Of a stretch of DNA of 64,000 nucleotides, positions 33,430 to 41,802 are shown in pieces. The position numbers were made by a program, and so were the translations under genes. Within the stretch, counting starts at the first letter, position 1. Each line of letters starts with the position of its first letter. The stretch comes from Natrinema marinum (GTDB taxonomy: Archaea; Halobacteriota; Halobacteria; Halobacteriales; Natrialbaceae). The stretch lies in NCBI RefSeq assembly GCF_024296685.1, contig NZ_CP100763.1:1302001-1366000 (forward strand). Reading direction: 5' to 3'. The notes under the pieces were generated by a model that had not been told where the DNA came from, did no database searches, and saw only the letters and a list, made by a program, of their open reading frames with translations.

Positions 33430-34728
33430 TCAGTCGGCGACGATCCCGCCCTGGGCGAGCGCGTCGCGGAGGTTCCGCCAGTCGTCCGGCGAGTGCCACC
33501 CCCAGCCGCGTCGCCGGACCGCGTCGCCACCGAATCGGTCGACCGCCGCCTCGAACGTCCGTGCGATTCGCTCGGGGGAGTCGTCAGTCTCGCTCGCGAA
33601 GTCGCTCGCGGCCGCGTCGGTCGCGCAGACCGCGTTGGCCCACCCCGCCATCGCGGCGACGAGAACCGCTGTGACGCGCTCGCGCCGCCGTCGAAGCGTC
33701 TCCTCGGCCGTAACCAGCGCCGGGCCGTACGCGGGGTACGCGTCCGAAACGGCGACGACCTCGACCCGCTGTTCGGCGAGTTCGAGCCGATCCGGATCGG
33801 GGACCATTCCGGTCACGGCGTCGACCTCACCGGACTGCAGCGCCGCCTGCTCTTCGCCGCCGACGTCGACGAGGTCGACGCTCTCGCGGATCCCGGCCTG
33901 CTCGAGGAGGAGTCGACCGAGCAGGCCCGTCTCGGTGCCCGTCCGAATCCCGACGCGACGGCCGTCGAGTTGCTCGAGTCGGTCGAACGGGCCGCCGAAG
34001 GCCGCCCGCGTCGTGTAGAGGACGACCATCGACCGCTGGAAGCAGACCGCGATCGGGACGATCGGCCGCCCGCGCGCTCGTTCTCGGAGGAGCGTCGCCG
34101 CGCCGGCGATACCGACGTCGCAGTCCGCCGACGCGACGGCGGTCGCGGCCGCGCGGGAGCCGTCGTACTCCTCGAACGCGAGCAACACGTCGCTCTCGGC
34201 CGCCGACCGCGCGGCGAACAGCGGCAGGTGGAGCGCGTTCGACCGCCAGTTGAGCGCGACGGAGACGTGCTCGGGACCCGGCCGCTCGTCGCTGTGCCGG
34301 TCGAGTTCGGTCGCCGAATCGCGGCCGTCGGCTTCCGGCGGATCGGACTCGAGGACCGCCGCGGCTTGCTCGCCCTGCTCGATCAGGCGGTCGGCGTGGC
34401 GCGCGTACGTTCGGCGGACCGTCTCGGACTGGGGAGCGACCGCGTGCCAGGCTTTGGGCGGTCGACCGGGCTCGGCGGTCGCCGCCGTCGTCTCGGCGAT
34501 CAGGTCCGCGGCGACCAGGTCGTCCAGCGCCGTCGCCGCCGCGTTCTTGCTCACCCCTGCGCCGATGTGGACCGCCGTCCGCGTGGCCGCGTCGGCCAGG
34601 TCGGGATCGCCGTGTCGACAAAGCAGATACGTCAAGACGCGGGCCGTGTTCTCGCCGAGTCCGACCGACAGCCGCTCGACGAGCCCCTCGTCCTCGTCGG
34701 TCAGGACCGGAAACGTCCGTACGTCCAT
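33430..34728 (-). CDS. Winged-helix regulator fused to a THI5/NMT1-like ligand-binding domain
   Basis: A 432-residue fusion without signal peptide or membrane segment. Residues about 15-95 form a TrmB/MarR-like winged helix (GENTARVLTYLLCRHGDPDLADAATRTAVHIGAGVSKNAAATALDDLVAADLIAE, then the wing EPGRPPKAWHAV). From about 150 the rest is a substrate-binding-protein fold of the SsuA/THI5 type (VSVALNWRSNALHLPLFAARSAAESDVLLAFEEY, DCDVGIAGAATLLR, RRVGIRTGTETGLLGRLLLEQAGI, QSGEVDAVTGMVPDPDRLEL). The arrangement implies a cytoplasmic sensor that binds a small ligand, perhaps a thiamine-pyrimidine precursor as in ThiY/THI5 proteins, and controls transcription. The ligand is inference. Confidence 0.82.
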   Translation of the reverse strand: MDVRTFPVLTDEDEGLVERLSVGLGENTARVLTYLLCRHGDPDLADAATRTAVHIGAGVSKNAAATALDDLVAADLIAETTAATAEPGRPPKAWHAVAPQSETVRRTYARHADRLIEQGEQAAAVLESDPPEADGRDSATELDRHSDERPGPEHVSVALNWRSNALHLPLFAARSAAESDVLLAFEEYDGSRAAATAVASADCDVGIAGAATLLRERARGRPIVPIAVCFQRSMVVLYTTRAAFGGPFDRLEQLDGRRVGIRTGTETGLLGRLLLEQAGIRESVDLVDVGGEEQAALQSGEVDAVTGMVPDPDRLELAEQRVEVVAVSDAYPAYGPALVTAEETLRRRRERVTAVLVAAMAGWANAVCATDAAASDFASETDDSPERIARTFEAAVDRFGGDAVRRRGWGWHSPDDWRNLRDALAQGGIVAD

Positions 34729-34984
34729 CGGAAGCGTAGTACCGCAGCGAGCGCCATAAAGCAGCGGTGGCCCCGTCTCGTGTCGGGCGTCCGATCCCGT
34801 CAGATCCGGCCATCGAACTCGTACCCTCGCCTCGAGTCGCCGCTGTGCCGGCCGTCGATAATACCTCGTGAAACATTCCTAACACGACTCTGTGTCGGTG
34901 GAACGATCGGTAATCGAGTGATTTGCCGGGAAACGATGCGTGTCGTTTACCGGATTTCGGATAGTGCGGTCCGTCGTCATATCC

Positions 34985-36088
34985 ATGGCAACTAATAACA
35001 CAAACCCTCGGATGGCTCGCGAACGGCCGTCCAGACGCGCGTTCCTCGGCGGCGTCGCCGCGGTCGGTGCGCTCGCAGGGACTCCGGCCGGCGTCGTTGG
35101 GCGGCAAGGCGATGCAGCGGTGAAAGACCTCGAGATCGTGACCGAGTTCGAACCACCGGCGCTGCCCGAGAACCTCGCGATCGATAGTCAGGGAACGGTC
35201 TACGGAAGTATGGGACCGGCGGGACAGATCTTGGCCGTCGACTCCCAGGGGAACCAGTCGACCGTCGCGACGATCGACACGGGCGAACAGGGGCTCCTGC
35301 TCGGCATCACGGTCCTCGACGGGGTCATTTATGCCGCGAACGCGTCGGGCCAGCCCGAGACCCACGGTATCTGGCGCGTCGAGCTAGAGGGAGGTGATCC
35401 CGAACGGATCGCGGCGCTCTCGCCCGAGGATTCGACGCCGAACGGGATCATGTTCGACCCTACGACGGCGGACGCGTTGCTCGTCTCCGACCATCAGGCC
35501 GGTGCGATCTGGCGGGTGACGACGGACGGCCAGGCCGAGGTCTGGGTCGACGACCCGTTACTGGACCCGAACACGGAGGCACAGACGCCGGTCGGAGCGG
35601 ACGGGCTGGCCGCGCATCCGGACGGCGACGTGTACGTCGACAACCTCAATGCGGGCTCGATCATGCGCGTCCCGGTCAGCGACGACGGGAGCGCCGGTCA
35701 GGTAGAACAACTCGTGCAGGACCAGGCGCTGGTCGGCGCGGACGGGATGACGATCGACCAGGACGGTAACATCTACGTCGCCGTCAACGCCCAGAACAAG
35801 ATTTCCCGCGTGACGAGCGACGGGGGAATCGAGACGGTCGTCAGCGGATCGCCGCTCGATTTTCCCGCCGACGTTCACTTCGGGACGACCGAGGAGACGG
35901 CGACGAGACTCTACATCGCGAACTTCGCGTACGGTACCTTCCTTCAGGAGCCGGCGGCCGCGGAGCCGAGTCTCGCGCGGATAGACGTCGGCACACGCGG
36001 TTACTTCCCGCAGTCCCCAGGCGACGGTGGCGAACCGAGTGCCGGAAACGAGACCGGCGACGGCGGCGGAACCGGCGGCGACGGGTAA
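34985..36088 (+). CDS. Tat-exported SMP-30/NHL-type beta-propeller protein
   Basis: A 367-residue secreted protein. The Tat signal (residues about 14-40) reads ERPSRRAFLGGVAAVGALAGTPAGVVG. The mature part is a six-bladed propeller of the SMP-30/gluconolactonase/LRE type: ALPENLAIDSQGTVYGSMGPAGQILAVDSQGNQ, TPNGIMFDPTTADALLVSDHQAGAIWRVTTDG, VGADGLAAHPDGDVYVDNLNAGSIMRVPV, VGADGMTIDQDGNIYVAVNAQNKISRV. Asp and Asn residues suited to a divalent metal are present. The C-terminal tail AGNETGDGGGTGGDG carries a GNET sequon like those in the PQQ and GSDH genes nearby. Lactonase activity is possible but not shown. Confidence 0.85.
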   Translation: MATNNTNPRMARERPSRRAFLGGVAAVGALAGTPAGVVGRQGDAAVKDLEIVTEFEPPALPENLAIDSQGTVYGSMGPAGQILAVDSQGNQSTVATIDTGEQGLLLGITVLDGVIYAANASGQPETHGIWRVELEGGDPERIAALSPEDSTPNGIMFDPTTADALLVSDHQAGAIWRVTTDGQAEVWVDDPLLDPNTEAQTPVGADGLAAHPDGDVYVDNLNAGSIMRVPVSDDGSAGQVEQLVQDQALVGADGMTIDQDGNIYVAVNAQNKISRVTSDGGIETVVSGSPLDFPADVHFGTTEETATRLYIANFAYGTFLQEPAAAEPSLARIDVGTRGYFPQSPGDGGEPSAGNETGDGGGTGGDG

Positions 36089-36281
36089 CCGCTACGGGAC
36101 GGATCACCGCGACGGTATCCTCTCTCGGATCGCAGACATATTCCCTGGCGCTGACACTTCCCCTCGGACTGTAGCCGCTCCGCCCTCACGGAGTCGGTCC
36201 GCCGGAATCGCCGCCAGCAGACCGTTCGTTCGGGGCAGAATACCCGTTCGTACTATCCGAGCGACAGGACTGTTCCGAAAG

Positions 36282-36289
36282 TTATTAAT
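36282..36289 (+). promoter_or_regulatory. TATA element of the HalOD1 gene
   Basis: The sequence ttattaat lies 25-32 bases before the ATG at 36314, at the distance expected for a leaderless haloarchaeal transcript. Confidence 0.6.
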
Positions 36290-36313
36290 AGAGTAGTGTG
36301 GCGGTAGATAGCA

Positions 36314-36568
36314 ATGGGACAGACCCTCGCGGTCGACACCGACGAGGTGTCAGAACGGATCGTTACTGGGGTAGCAGCGCTCGAGGGGATCGATCCGATG
36401 GAGTTACCACCGCTGTTCGAAGCGGTCGATCCCGACGCACTGACGGCGATCTTCGCGACGACGGAATCGGGTGGGCTCAGGAGCGGCAGCGTGAGGTTCA
36501 CGTACGCCGATCATCGGATTTCCGTGGAGTTCGACGAGAACGGGGAGCCGGTCGTGACCATCGATTGA
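36314..36568 (+). CDS. HalOD1 output domain protein
   Basis: An 84-residue stand-alone HalOD1 domain. Typical phrases are SERIVTGVAALEGIDPMELPPLFEAVDPDALTAIFATTE and the ending RFTYADHRISVEFDENGEPVVTID. HalOD1 was named as an output domain of haloarchaeal two-component regulators and also occurs alone; how it signals is not known. No receiver domain is attached. It is monocistronic judging by its TATA element at 36282-36289 and the 162-base gap to the following gene. Confidence 0.9.
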   Translation: MGQTLAVDTDEVSERIVTGVAALEGIDPMELPPLFEAVDPDALTAIFATTESGGLRSGSVRFTYADHRISVEFDENGEPVVTID

Positions 36569-36730
36569 CCGACGGGTCGGCGTCGACCACGACCGCCCGC
36601 GTCTCCGTTCGAACGAACGCTGAGATCGTGACGACCGAAACGATTCACACCGACCGCACTGCTCTCGTGCGATCGGATATGCAGTGACTTTCAGTGGCTA
36701 CTATAGCCCACCGATCGGTAGGTACTGCCA

Positions 36731-37504
36731 ATGGCACAACTCAGCCGACTCCGGGTGTACCCGATCAAGGGGCTCGACGGTATCGACCGCGAGACGGCCA
36801 CGATACTCGAGGGCGGGACGCTCGCCCGGGACAGGGAGTTCGCCCTGTTCGACGGCGATGGCGACGTTCTGAACGGCAAACGGACCGACCGTGTCCACGA
36901 CCTCGACACCGAGTTCGATCCCGACACCGGCGACCTGACGGTCGAGACGCCCGACGGCGAGCGTCGACGGTTCGATCTCGAGGACGATCGCGCGAGTGCC
37001 GCGGACTGGTTCGGCGAGTTCTTCGACGCGGACCTCTCGCTGGAGCGCGATACTACGCTCGGCTTCGTCGACAGACGCGAGATGGGACCGTCGGTGATCA
37101 GCACGGCGACGCTCGAGACGGTCGCCTCGTGGTTCGACGATCTGACCGTCGAAGGCGCGCGCCGACGGCTGCGGGCGAACGTCGAAGTGAGCGGCGCCGA
37201 GCCGTTCTGGGAGGACCGGTTCGTCGGCGCCGACGCGCCGGCGTTCGAGATCGGCGACGTTCGACTCGAGGGGGTGACGCCGTGTGGGCGCTGCGTCGTC
37301 CCCCAGCGTGATCCGGAGACCGGCGAGCCGACCCCCGAATTCCGGGAGCGGTTCGTGACGAAGCGCGAGGAGACCTTCCCCGAGTGGGCCGACGCCGAGG
37401 CGTTCGACCACTACTATACGGTCATGCTCATCGCGCGGGTCGCCGACCGCGATCGCGGAGCGACGCTTCGGGTCGGCGATCCGGTCGCGGTCGTCGAGAA
37501 CTGA
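36731..37504 (+). CDS. MOSC domain protein
   Basis: A 257-residue protein with an N-terminal MOSC_N barrel (LSRLRVYPIKGLDGIDRETATILEGGTLARDREFALFD) and a C-terminal MOSC domain. The conserved Cys lies in LEGVTPCGRCVVPQRDPETGEPTPEF, near residue 185. MOSC proteins (MOCO sulfurase C-terminal, mARC-like) handle molybdenum cofactor in reduction of N-hydroxylated compounds, and the Cys binds molybdenum. Here the full-length two-domain form is intact. No molybdenum-cofactor genes are adjacent. Confidence 0.86.
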   Translation: MAQLSRLRVYPIKGLDGIDRETATILEGGTLARDREFALFDGDGDVLNGKRTDRVHDLDTEFDPDTGDLTVETPDGERRRFDLEDDRASAADWFGEFFDADLSLERDTTLGFVDRREMGPSVISTATLETVASWFDDLTVEGARRRLRANVEVSGAEPFWEDRFVGADAPAFEIGDVRLEGVTPCGRCVVPQRDPETGEPTPEFRERFVTKREETFPEWADAEAFDHYYTVMLIARVADRDRGATLRVGDPVAVVEN

Positions 37505-37507
37505 CGC

Positions 37508-37837
37508 TCAGTGGTCGATCCCCGGTCGCTGGAACGTGGTCTCGGCGCCGCCTCGCTCGTCTGACGGCCCGGAAAGCGCCGCCTCGAGTTCCGGCGCGGC
37601 CAAGACTTCGTTTCGTTCGGGCTCGTCCGGCCGCCGAAAGTAGTAGGTGTCGGCACAGCCGGCGACGAGCTCCGAGAGCGGGCGGTCTTCGTCGTGGACG
37701 ATCGAGACGAGATCGCCCGTGACCCCGATCAGTACCGCGTCGTCGGGCTTGTAGAGGGCGTCTCTGAGTTCGCAGGCGGTACAGTCGGCGGGCAGCTCGA
37801 GGGTAACTCCGTCGACGGTCGCCCATCGCGTCTCCAT
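37508..37837 (-). CDS. Conserved haloarchaeal protein of unknown function
   Basis: A 109-residue protein converging on the MOSC gene with three bases between stops. The start METRWATVDGVTLELPADCTACELRDALYKPDDAVLIGVTGDLVSIVHDEDRPLSELV has the rhythm of a beta-grasp (ubiquitin-like) fold, which includes ThiS/TGS domains, but the family is not identified. Cysteines are C19, C22 and C61, so a metal or disulfide is possible. The C-terminal 35 residues are probably disordered. Confidence 0.7.
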   Translation of the reverse strand: METRWATVDGVTLELPADCTACELRDALYKPDDAVLIGVTGDLVSIVHDEDRPLSELVAGCADTYYFRRPDEPERNEVLAAPELEAALSGPSDERGGAETTFQRPGIDH

Positions 37838-37986
37838 GGACGGTCGTTCGTGGCTGAGGGGTTATACGGTTGTGCCCGCAGACACAGGCCGGCCGGCTCG
37901 CGACCGCGGCCGGACGGATCGGGCGCTGTCACGACGCGTGTAGGGCCGATGAGATAAAGTAGTGGTAGCCGAACGTATCAGCGTAG

Positions 37987-38784
37987 ATGAGTGATTGGGG
38001 ACGTGACGCGATCGAGACCCTCGAGTTCGTGGCGCGGTCGCCGTGCCGGATACGGATTCTCGAGATGCTCCGGAGTGGGGACCGCGTCTCGCGGGACTCG
38101 TTACAGGACGAGGTCGACGTCGTTCGAACGACGCTACAACGAAACCTGGAGGGGCTGACCGAACACGGACTGATTCGCGAACGGGATCGCTGCTACGAGA
38201 TCACGCCTGCGGGATCGCTCGCTGTTACCGGCGTGTCGACGGCGCTCGAACGAGTCGGCGCGGCCGACCGACTGCGGCCGGTCCTCGAGCGATTGCCCGC
38301 GGACGAACTCGAGTTTGACCTCGAGCGACTACTCGACGCGACGGTCGTCGAAGCCACGACGGCCAACCCGTACGCGCCGGTCGACTACCACGCGGACAGT
38401 CTCACGGACATTGACCACGCCAGGTTGCTGTTGCCGGCGACGGGGGCCGATCCGCTCGAGGCGTCTCGAAGCGCGATCGAAGCGGGAGCGACGTTCGAGC
38501 TGGTCGCCACCGAATCGGTCGCCGAGGCCCTGCGGACGGAACCGCCGGTCGCGGACGAGTTCGCGTCGATCGCCGTCCACGAGGGAGTCTCGCTGTCCGT
38601 CGTCGACGACGAGGTCGCCTTCTACCTGGGAATCATCGACGAGGCGGTCCAGATCGGCGTCCACGACGACGGCGGTCTGCCGACGGCGCTACTCGAGACG
38701 AGCGACGAACGGGTCAGGGAGTGGGCGATCGACCGGTTCGATGCGGCGAAGCGACGGGCAACGCCGGTCGGCGGCGACGGGTGA
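37987..38784 (+). CDS. FilR1-type winged-helix transcriptional regulator
   Basis: A 265-residue regulator. Residues 1-85 contain an ArsR-like winged helix (FVARSPCRIRILEMLRSGDRVSRDSLQDEVDVVRTTLQRNLEGLTEHGLIRERDRCYEITPAG). The C-terminal domain from about 115 (DLERLLDATVVEATTANPYAPVDYHADSLTDIDHARLLLPA...GVSLSVVDDEVAFYLGIIDEAVQIGVHDDGG) matches the FilR1/methanogenesis-regulatory-protein C-terminal family (DUF1724), a common archaeal output domain. The ligand is unknown. An AT-rich stretch, gagataaagtag, about 35 bases upstream may be its TATA region. Confidence 0.86.
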   Translation: MSDWGRDAIETLEFVARSPCRIRILEMLRSGDRVSRDSLQDEVDVVRTTLQRNLEGLTEHGLIRERDRCYEITPAGSLAVTGVSTALERVGAADRLRPVLERLPADELEFDLERLLDATVVEATTANPYAPVDYHADSLTDIDHARLLLPATGADPLEASRSAIEAGATFELVATESVAEALRTEPPVADEFASIAVHEGVSLSVVDDEVAFYLGIIDEAVQIGVHDDGGLPTALLETSDERVREWAIDRFDAAKRRATPVGGDG

Positions 38785-39094
38785 GCGGCGGCAATCGTTG
38801 GTGTGCATGCCACGCACATCGTGTGCGGGATACACTAATATCGTCTCGGGGCGGGGGTGCCAATGCGGTAGGTGGTGAAACGGCAACCGCACGACACCGC
38901 TGCGTTCACAGTCGTCGATCAGGGGAGGTGGTCCCGCACGGACCACGACGTGTGCACGGCGAGACGTCCGTCGTTCGGTTCCGGTTCGTCGGGCCGGGAC
39001 CGGCGTTTTCTCGTCGACGGGTTACGAAGGTGCGTGACCGGCGGTGTGAGTCGATTCAGGAAACGCTTAGGGCATCGCATCCGGTACTGCGAGT
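38785..39094. other. 310-base intergenic region with an inverted repeat
   Basis: No gene is supported. A frame over 38872-39444 is open but Arg-rich and not protein-like. A 17-base inverted repeat (TGTGC/GCACA arms, 38802-38818) sits 18 bases after the FilR1-type stop and could be a terminator or an operator. A second GTGTGC copy follows at 38821-38827 on the same strand. Confidence 0.5.
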
Positions 39095-39322
39095 GTGAGC
39101 GAGAACCGCGTCGTTCAGGGGCGAATGGTGACGGCCGAAACGCTCGCCGAGTTGGTCGAAGGCGACTCGGTGATGGAAGTCGACTCGATCGAGGAGGCCG
39201 ACAAAGCGTGTCCGGAGTGTGGCGGCAACGTCCTGCGAGTGACCTACATGCCGTCGGTCACCGAGCTCGTCACCGGCTGGAAGTGCCAGGACTGCGACTG
39301 GAGCGAGGCCGACCGCGACTGA
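39095..39322 (+). CDS. Small zinc-ribbon protein (DUF5795-like)
   Basis: A 75-residue protein with a GTG start. The C-terminal half holds two Cys pairs, CPECGGNVLRV and CQDCDW, the four-Cys zinc ribbon of haloarchaeal DUF5795-type proteins. The N-terminal half (RMVTAETLAELVEGDSVMEVDSIEEADKA) is acidic. It is probably a structural zinc micro-protein, perhaps binding nucleic acid or protein. No operon partner is evident. Confidence 0.82.
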   Translation: MSENRVVQGRMVTAETLAELVEGDSVMEVDSIEEADKACPECGGNVLRVTYMPSVTELVTGWKCQDCDWSEADRD

Positions 39323-39454
39323 TCGCGTCCGCTCGAGCGCCGACCGCGACCGACAGCCGCTGCTGTCCGGGAGCAGCGTTCCGAACGCAGGCGAGGGCCC
39401 GGCCACAATTTAACTCACATCGTGGAGTATCGAGGGTGCGATGAGGGAGTTAGA

Positions 39455-40444
39455 ATGAGTTCGTCGTGGGACAGAGACAGCGACAACTTGGCGGTCCGGT
39501 GGCTCTTCTTCACGGGAAATCGCCTCGGAGTCGCGGCCGTACTATCGCTCCTCTTTGCAGCCTCGGCGGCGCTGGCGATCGAGTTCGGCTTCGTCTACGT
39601 CAGGTCCGGGAGCAACCTCTCGACGGCACTCTCGAGCGGCCTGCTGTCCGGTCTACTGACGCTACTGACGGTCGCCCTCTCGATCAATCAGCTCATCCTC
39701 TCGCGTCTGTTCGGCTCGGCGGGAGGCCTCTCTGGCGAGCTCGAGGAGACCCTCGACTACCGGCGAACCGTCGAGGAGATCGCGGGTGTGAACGTGAGTC
39801 CGAACGAGCCCAGTGCGTTTATCGGCCTTCTCGGCGAGGCGCTGACGCGGCGCGTCGGGGACTTCCGTCGCGAAGTCGAGCGGAGAGCCGGTGGACTCGG
39901 CGGCGGAGACGACCTCGAGACGTACGCGTCGTCGATCACCGATTACGGCGACCACCTCTCGAGGGCCGACGATTTCGACGACCCGTACAAAGTGCTGCTG
40001 ATCACGCTCGGGACGGACTACGCGGACCACCTCCAGACGACGCGATCGTTCCGGAGCAAGTACGGCGACGACTTCTCCGACGAGGCCGACGAGGCTCTCG
40101 ACGACGTTTTCGAACTGTTGAAGGCAACCGCAACGATGCGGCAGTTCTTCAAGACGCTCGTCCTTCAACAGGAACTCGCCATGCTCTCCCGGCGGTTGAT
40201 TTACACCGGCGTCCCGGCGATACTCGTGGCGTACTTCCTCTCGCAGACCTATACCGCCGCTTCGGACCTGCCGACGGCGATCGATCCGGCGGTCATGCCG
40301 ATCGTGGTGGTGGTCGCGACGGGGGTGGTCCTCTCACCGCTGGCGGTGTTGGTCGCCTCCCTGGTCCGCGTGGCGACGGTGTCCCTGTACACGGTCTCTA
40401 TCGGGACGTTCATCCCGCCCGAAGAAACGTTCAAAAGCGATTGA
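39455..40444 (+). CDS. Haloarchaeal membrane protein with four helices, unknown function
   Basis: A 329-residue protein. Two N-terminal helices lie at about residues 24-46 (LGVAAVLSLLFAASAALAIEFG) and 60-85 (LSSGLLSGLLTLLTVALSINQLIL). A long soluble, acidic and probably coiled middle follows (GELEETLDYRRTVEEIAGVNV ... FELLKATATMRQFFKTLVLQQEL). Two C-terminal helices lie at about 245-265 and 283-310. The MSSSWDRDSDN start was preferred over one eleven codons earlier. The arrangement resembles haloarchaeal membrane proteins of unknown role; no catalytic motif is seen. Confidence 0.75.
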   Translation: MSSSWDRDSDNLAVRWLFFTGNRLGVAAVLSLLFAASAALAIEFGFVYVRSGSNLSTALSSGLLSGLLTLLTVALSINQLILSRLFGSAGGLSGELEETLDYRRTVEEIAGVNVSPNEPSAFIGLLGEALTRRVGDFRREVERRAGGLGGGDDLETYASSITDYGDHLSRADDFDDPYKVLLITLGTDYADHLQTTRSFRSKYGDDFSDEADEALDDVFELLKATATMRQFFKTLVLQQELAMLSRRLIYTGVPAILVAYFLSQTYTAASDLPTAIDPAVMPIVVVVATGVVLSPLAVLVASLVRVATVSLYTVSIGTFIPPEETFKSD

Positions 40445-40548
40445 ACGTGGTCCGACGGTCGATGACGGAGCCGTCGCCATTTCGCCCCGAGAGACGGCGA
40501 ACGGCGAGCGCGCGTATCCGCCGATAGGCGGGGAGTTCAGGACGCCGG

Positions 40549-41421
40549 TTACCAGACCACCCACTCGAGCGCGAGGACGACCGCGGCCAGGAAGACGTGT
40601 TCGCCGTCGACGACGAAGCCATAGTACAGCGGGCCGCGATCGGGGGTTGCGAAAGGGATGTATGCGCAAACGTAGACGTTCATCGCCAGAACGACGAGGA
40701 ACTCGGCTGGGACGACCCCGTTCGCGATGAAGGCGACGACGCCGACGGCGACGGCGACGGTAGCGACGATCGAAGCGCGCCTGGTCGCTTGCGGACCGAA
40801 CAGATTGGGAACGGTTGGAATGTTCTCCGCGCGGTCACCCTCTATGTCCTTCACGTCGAAGATCACTGCGGCGATAGTTATCATGACGGTCACGTACGCG
40901 AACACGAACAGTACCTCGACGGAGGCGAGCCGATCGTAGTAGTACCCGACGCCCAGCGGAATCGCGCCCCAGGCAAAGCCCACGACGAGATTCTTCACGA
41001 GGAAGATCTGCTTGACGCCACCGACGGAGTACAGCAGGACCACCGCGAGCGGCAGGAACATGTACACCGCACCCGGCAGCCCCACCGCGACGGCGAGGCC
41101 GATCGCGGCGACGTAGAGGGCGACACCCGCCGCCAGCCAGAGCCGGCCGTAGCGCTTCGTAAACGCTGCGCGCCGCGGAACGTTTCGCTCGTCTTCCTCG
41201 AGGTCGGTGAACCGGTTGACGGTGTAGACGAACATCGTCGCCGCGAAGACGATAAACAGCGGCAGCGGCTCTAACGGGAGCCCCGCGAGCCGAACCGTCG
41301 TGACCGCGACGCTGACCGTCGACAGCGAGATGAAGAGGTTGCTGTGGACCAGAAACCGGAGGACGGCCGCTACCGACGACACCCATGGTGGCGTCCGGTG
41401 CGTCGTCGCTTGGTTCGTCAC
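40549..41421 (-). CDS. UbiA-family prenyltransferase-like membrane protein
   Basis: A 290-residue membrane protein with about eight or nine helices and a GTG start. The UbiA motifs are recognisable though modified: VYTVNRFTDLEEDERNVPRR replaces NDxxDxxxD near residue 70, and FDVKDIEGDRAENIPTVPNLFG is the second Asp-rich loop near residue 190. These loops bind the prenyl diphosphate through Mg2+. The aromatic acceptor is unknown; candidates are a quinone precursor, geranylgeranylglyceryl phosphate or a tetrapyrrole. The first motif has Asn and Thr-Asp rather than the full consensus, so activity should not be assumed. Confidence 0.78.
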   Translation of the reverse strand: MTNQATTHRTPPWVSSVAAVLRFLVHSNLFISLSTVSVAVTTVRLAGLPLEPLPLFIVFAATMFVYTVNRFTDLEEDERNVPRRAAFTKRYGRLWLAAGVALYVAAIGLAVAVGLPGAVYMFLPLAVVLLYSVGGVKQIFLVKNLVVGFAWGAIPLGVGYYYDRLASVEVLFVFAYVTVMITIAAVIFDVKDIEGDRAENIPTVPNLFGPQATRRASIVATVAVAVGVVAFIANGVVPAEFLVVLAMNVYVCAYIPFATPDRGPLYYGFVVDGEHVFLAAVVLALEWVVW

Positions 41422-41802
41422 GGGGATGGCCTCGTGTGAGAGCTAGGGACAGACGGGGTTTGAATGCTGTGTTGGTCCCGCTGTTCCAGCGGGCGGCGAC
41501 GGCGGAGTCACTGCCGGCTGCCGGCCAGGCCGGACCGGATCGAACGGGGCGGCGCACTCGAACGCGGTTGACGAACGGGACCCGATCTGGAAAATCGCCC
41601 ACTCACGCCGACCGTTCGGGCTCGAGTTCGAACGTGTGGTTGCGTCCAGTCTAGCTTCAGTTGAAGAACCACACAAAGAAGGCCGAACCGGAAACGGTAC
41701 GACGGCTGCTGACCCGCAGTCGTTGATACACGTGGATGGAATTCCCGTGGCGAGTGGAAACTGGCAGGATTTAAGCAAGGGCGGAACGGCCGTTCGAATG
41801 GT
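41422..41802. other. 381-base intergenic region with the sucCD promoter and an inverted repeat
   Basis: No gene is supported. Perfect 8-base arms GTGTGGTT (41634-41641) and AACCACAC (41667-41674) enclose 25 bases that themselves contain a smaller inverted repeat (CTTCA/TGAAG). The sucC TATA element is at 41770-41775. The large structure lies about 130 bases before the sucC ATG. Confidence 0.5.
41770..41775 (+). promoter_or_regulatory. TATA element of sucCD
   Basis: The sequence tttaag lies 28-33 bases before the sucC ATG at 41803, consistent with a leaderless promoter. Confidence 0.55.

Noticed and set aside
38872-39444. Open frame of 190 codons across the DUF5795-like gene
   Set aside because: Arg/Gly-rich composition and overlap in a different frame with a clear zinc-ribbon protein.
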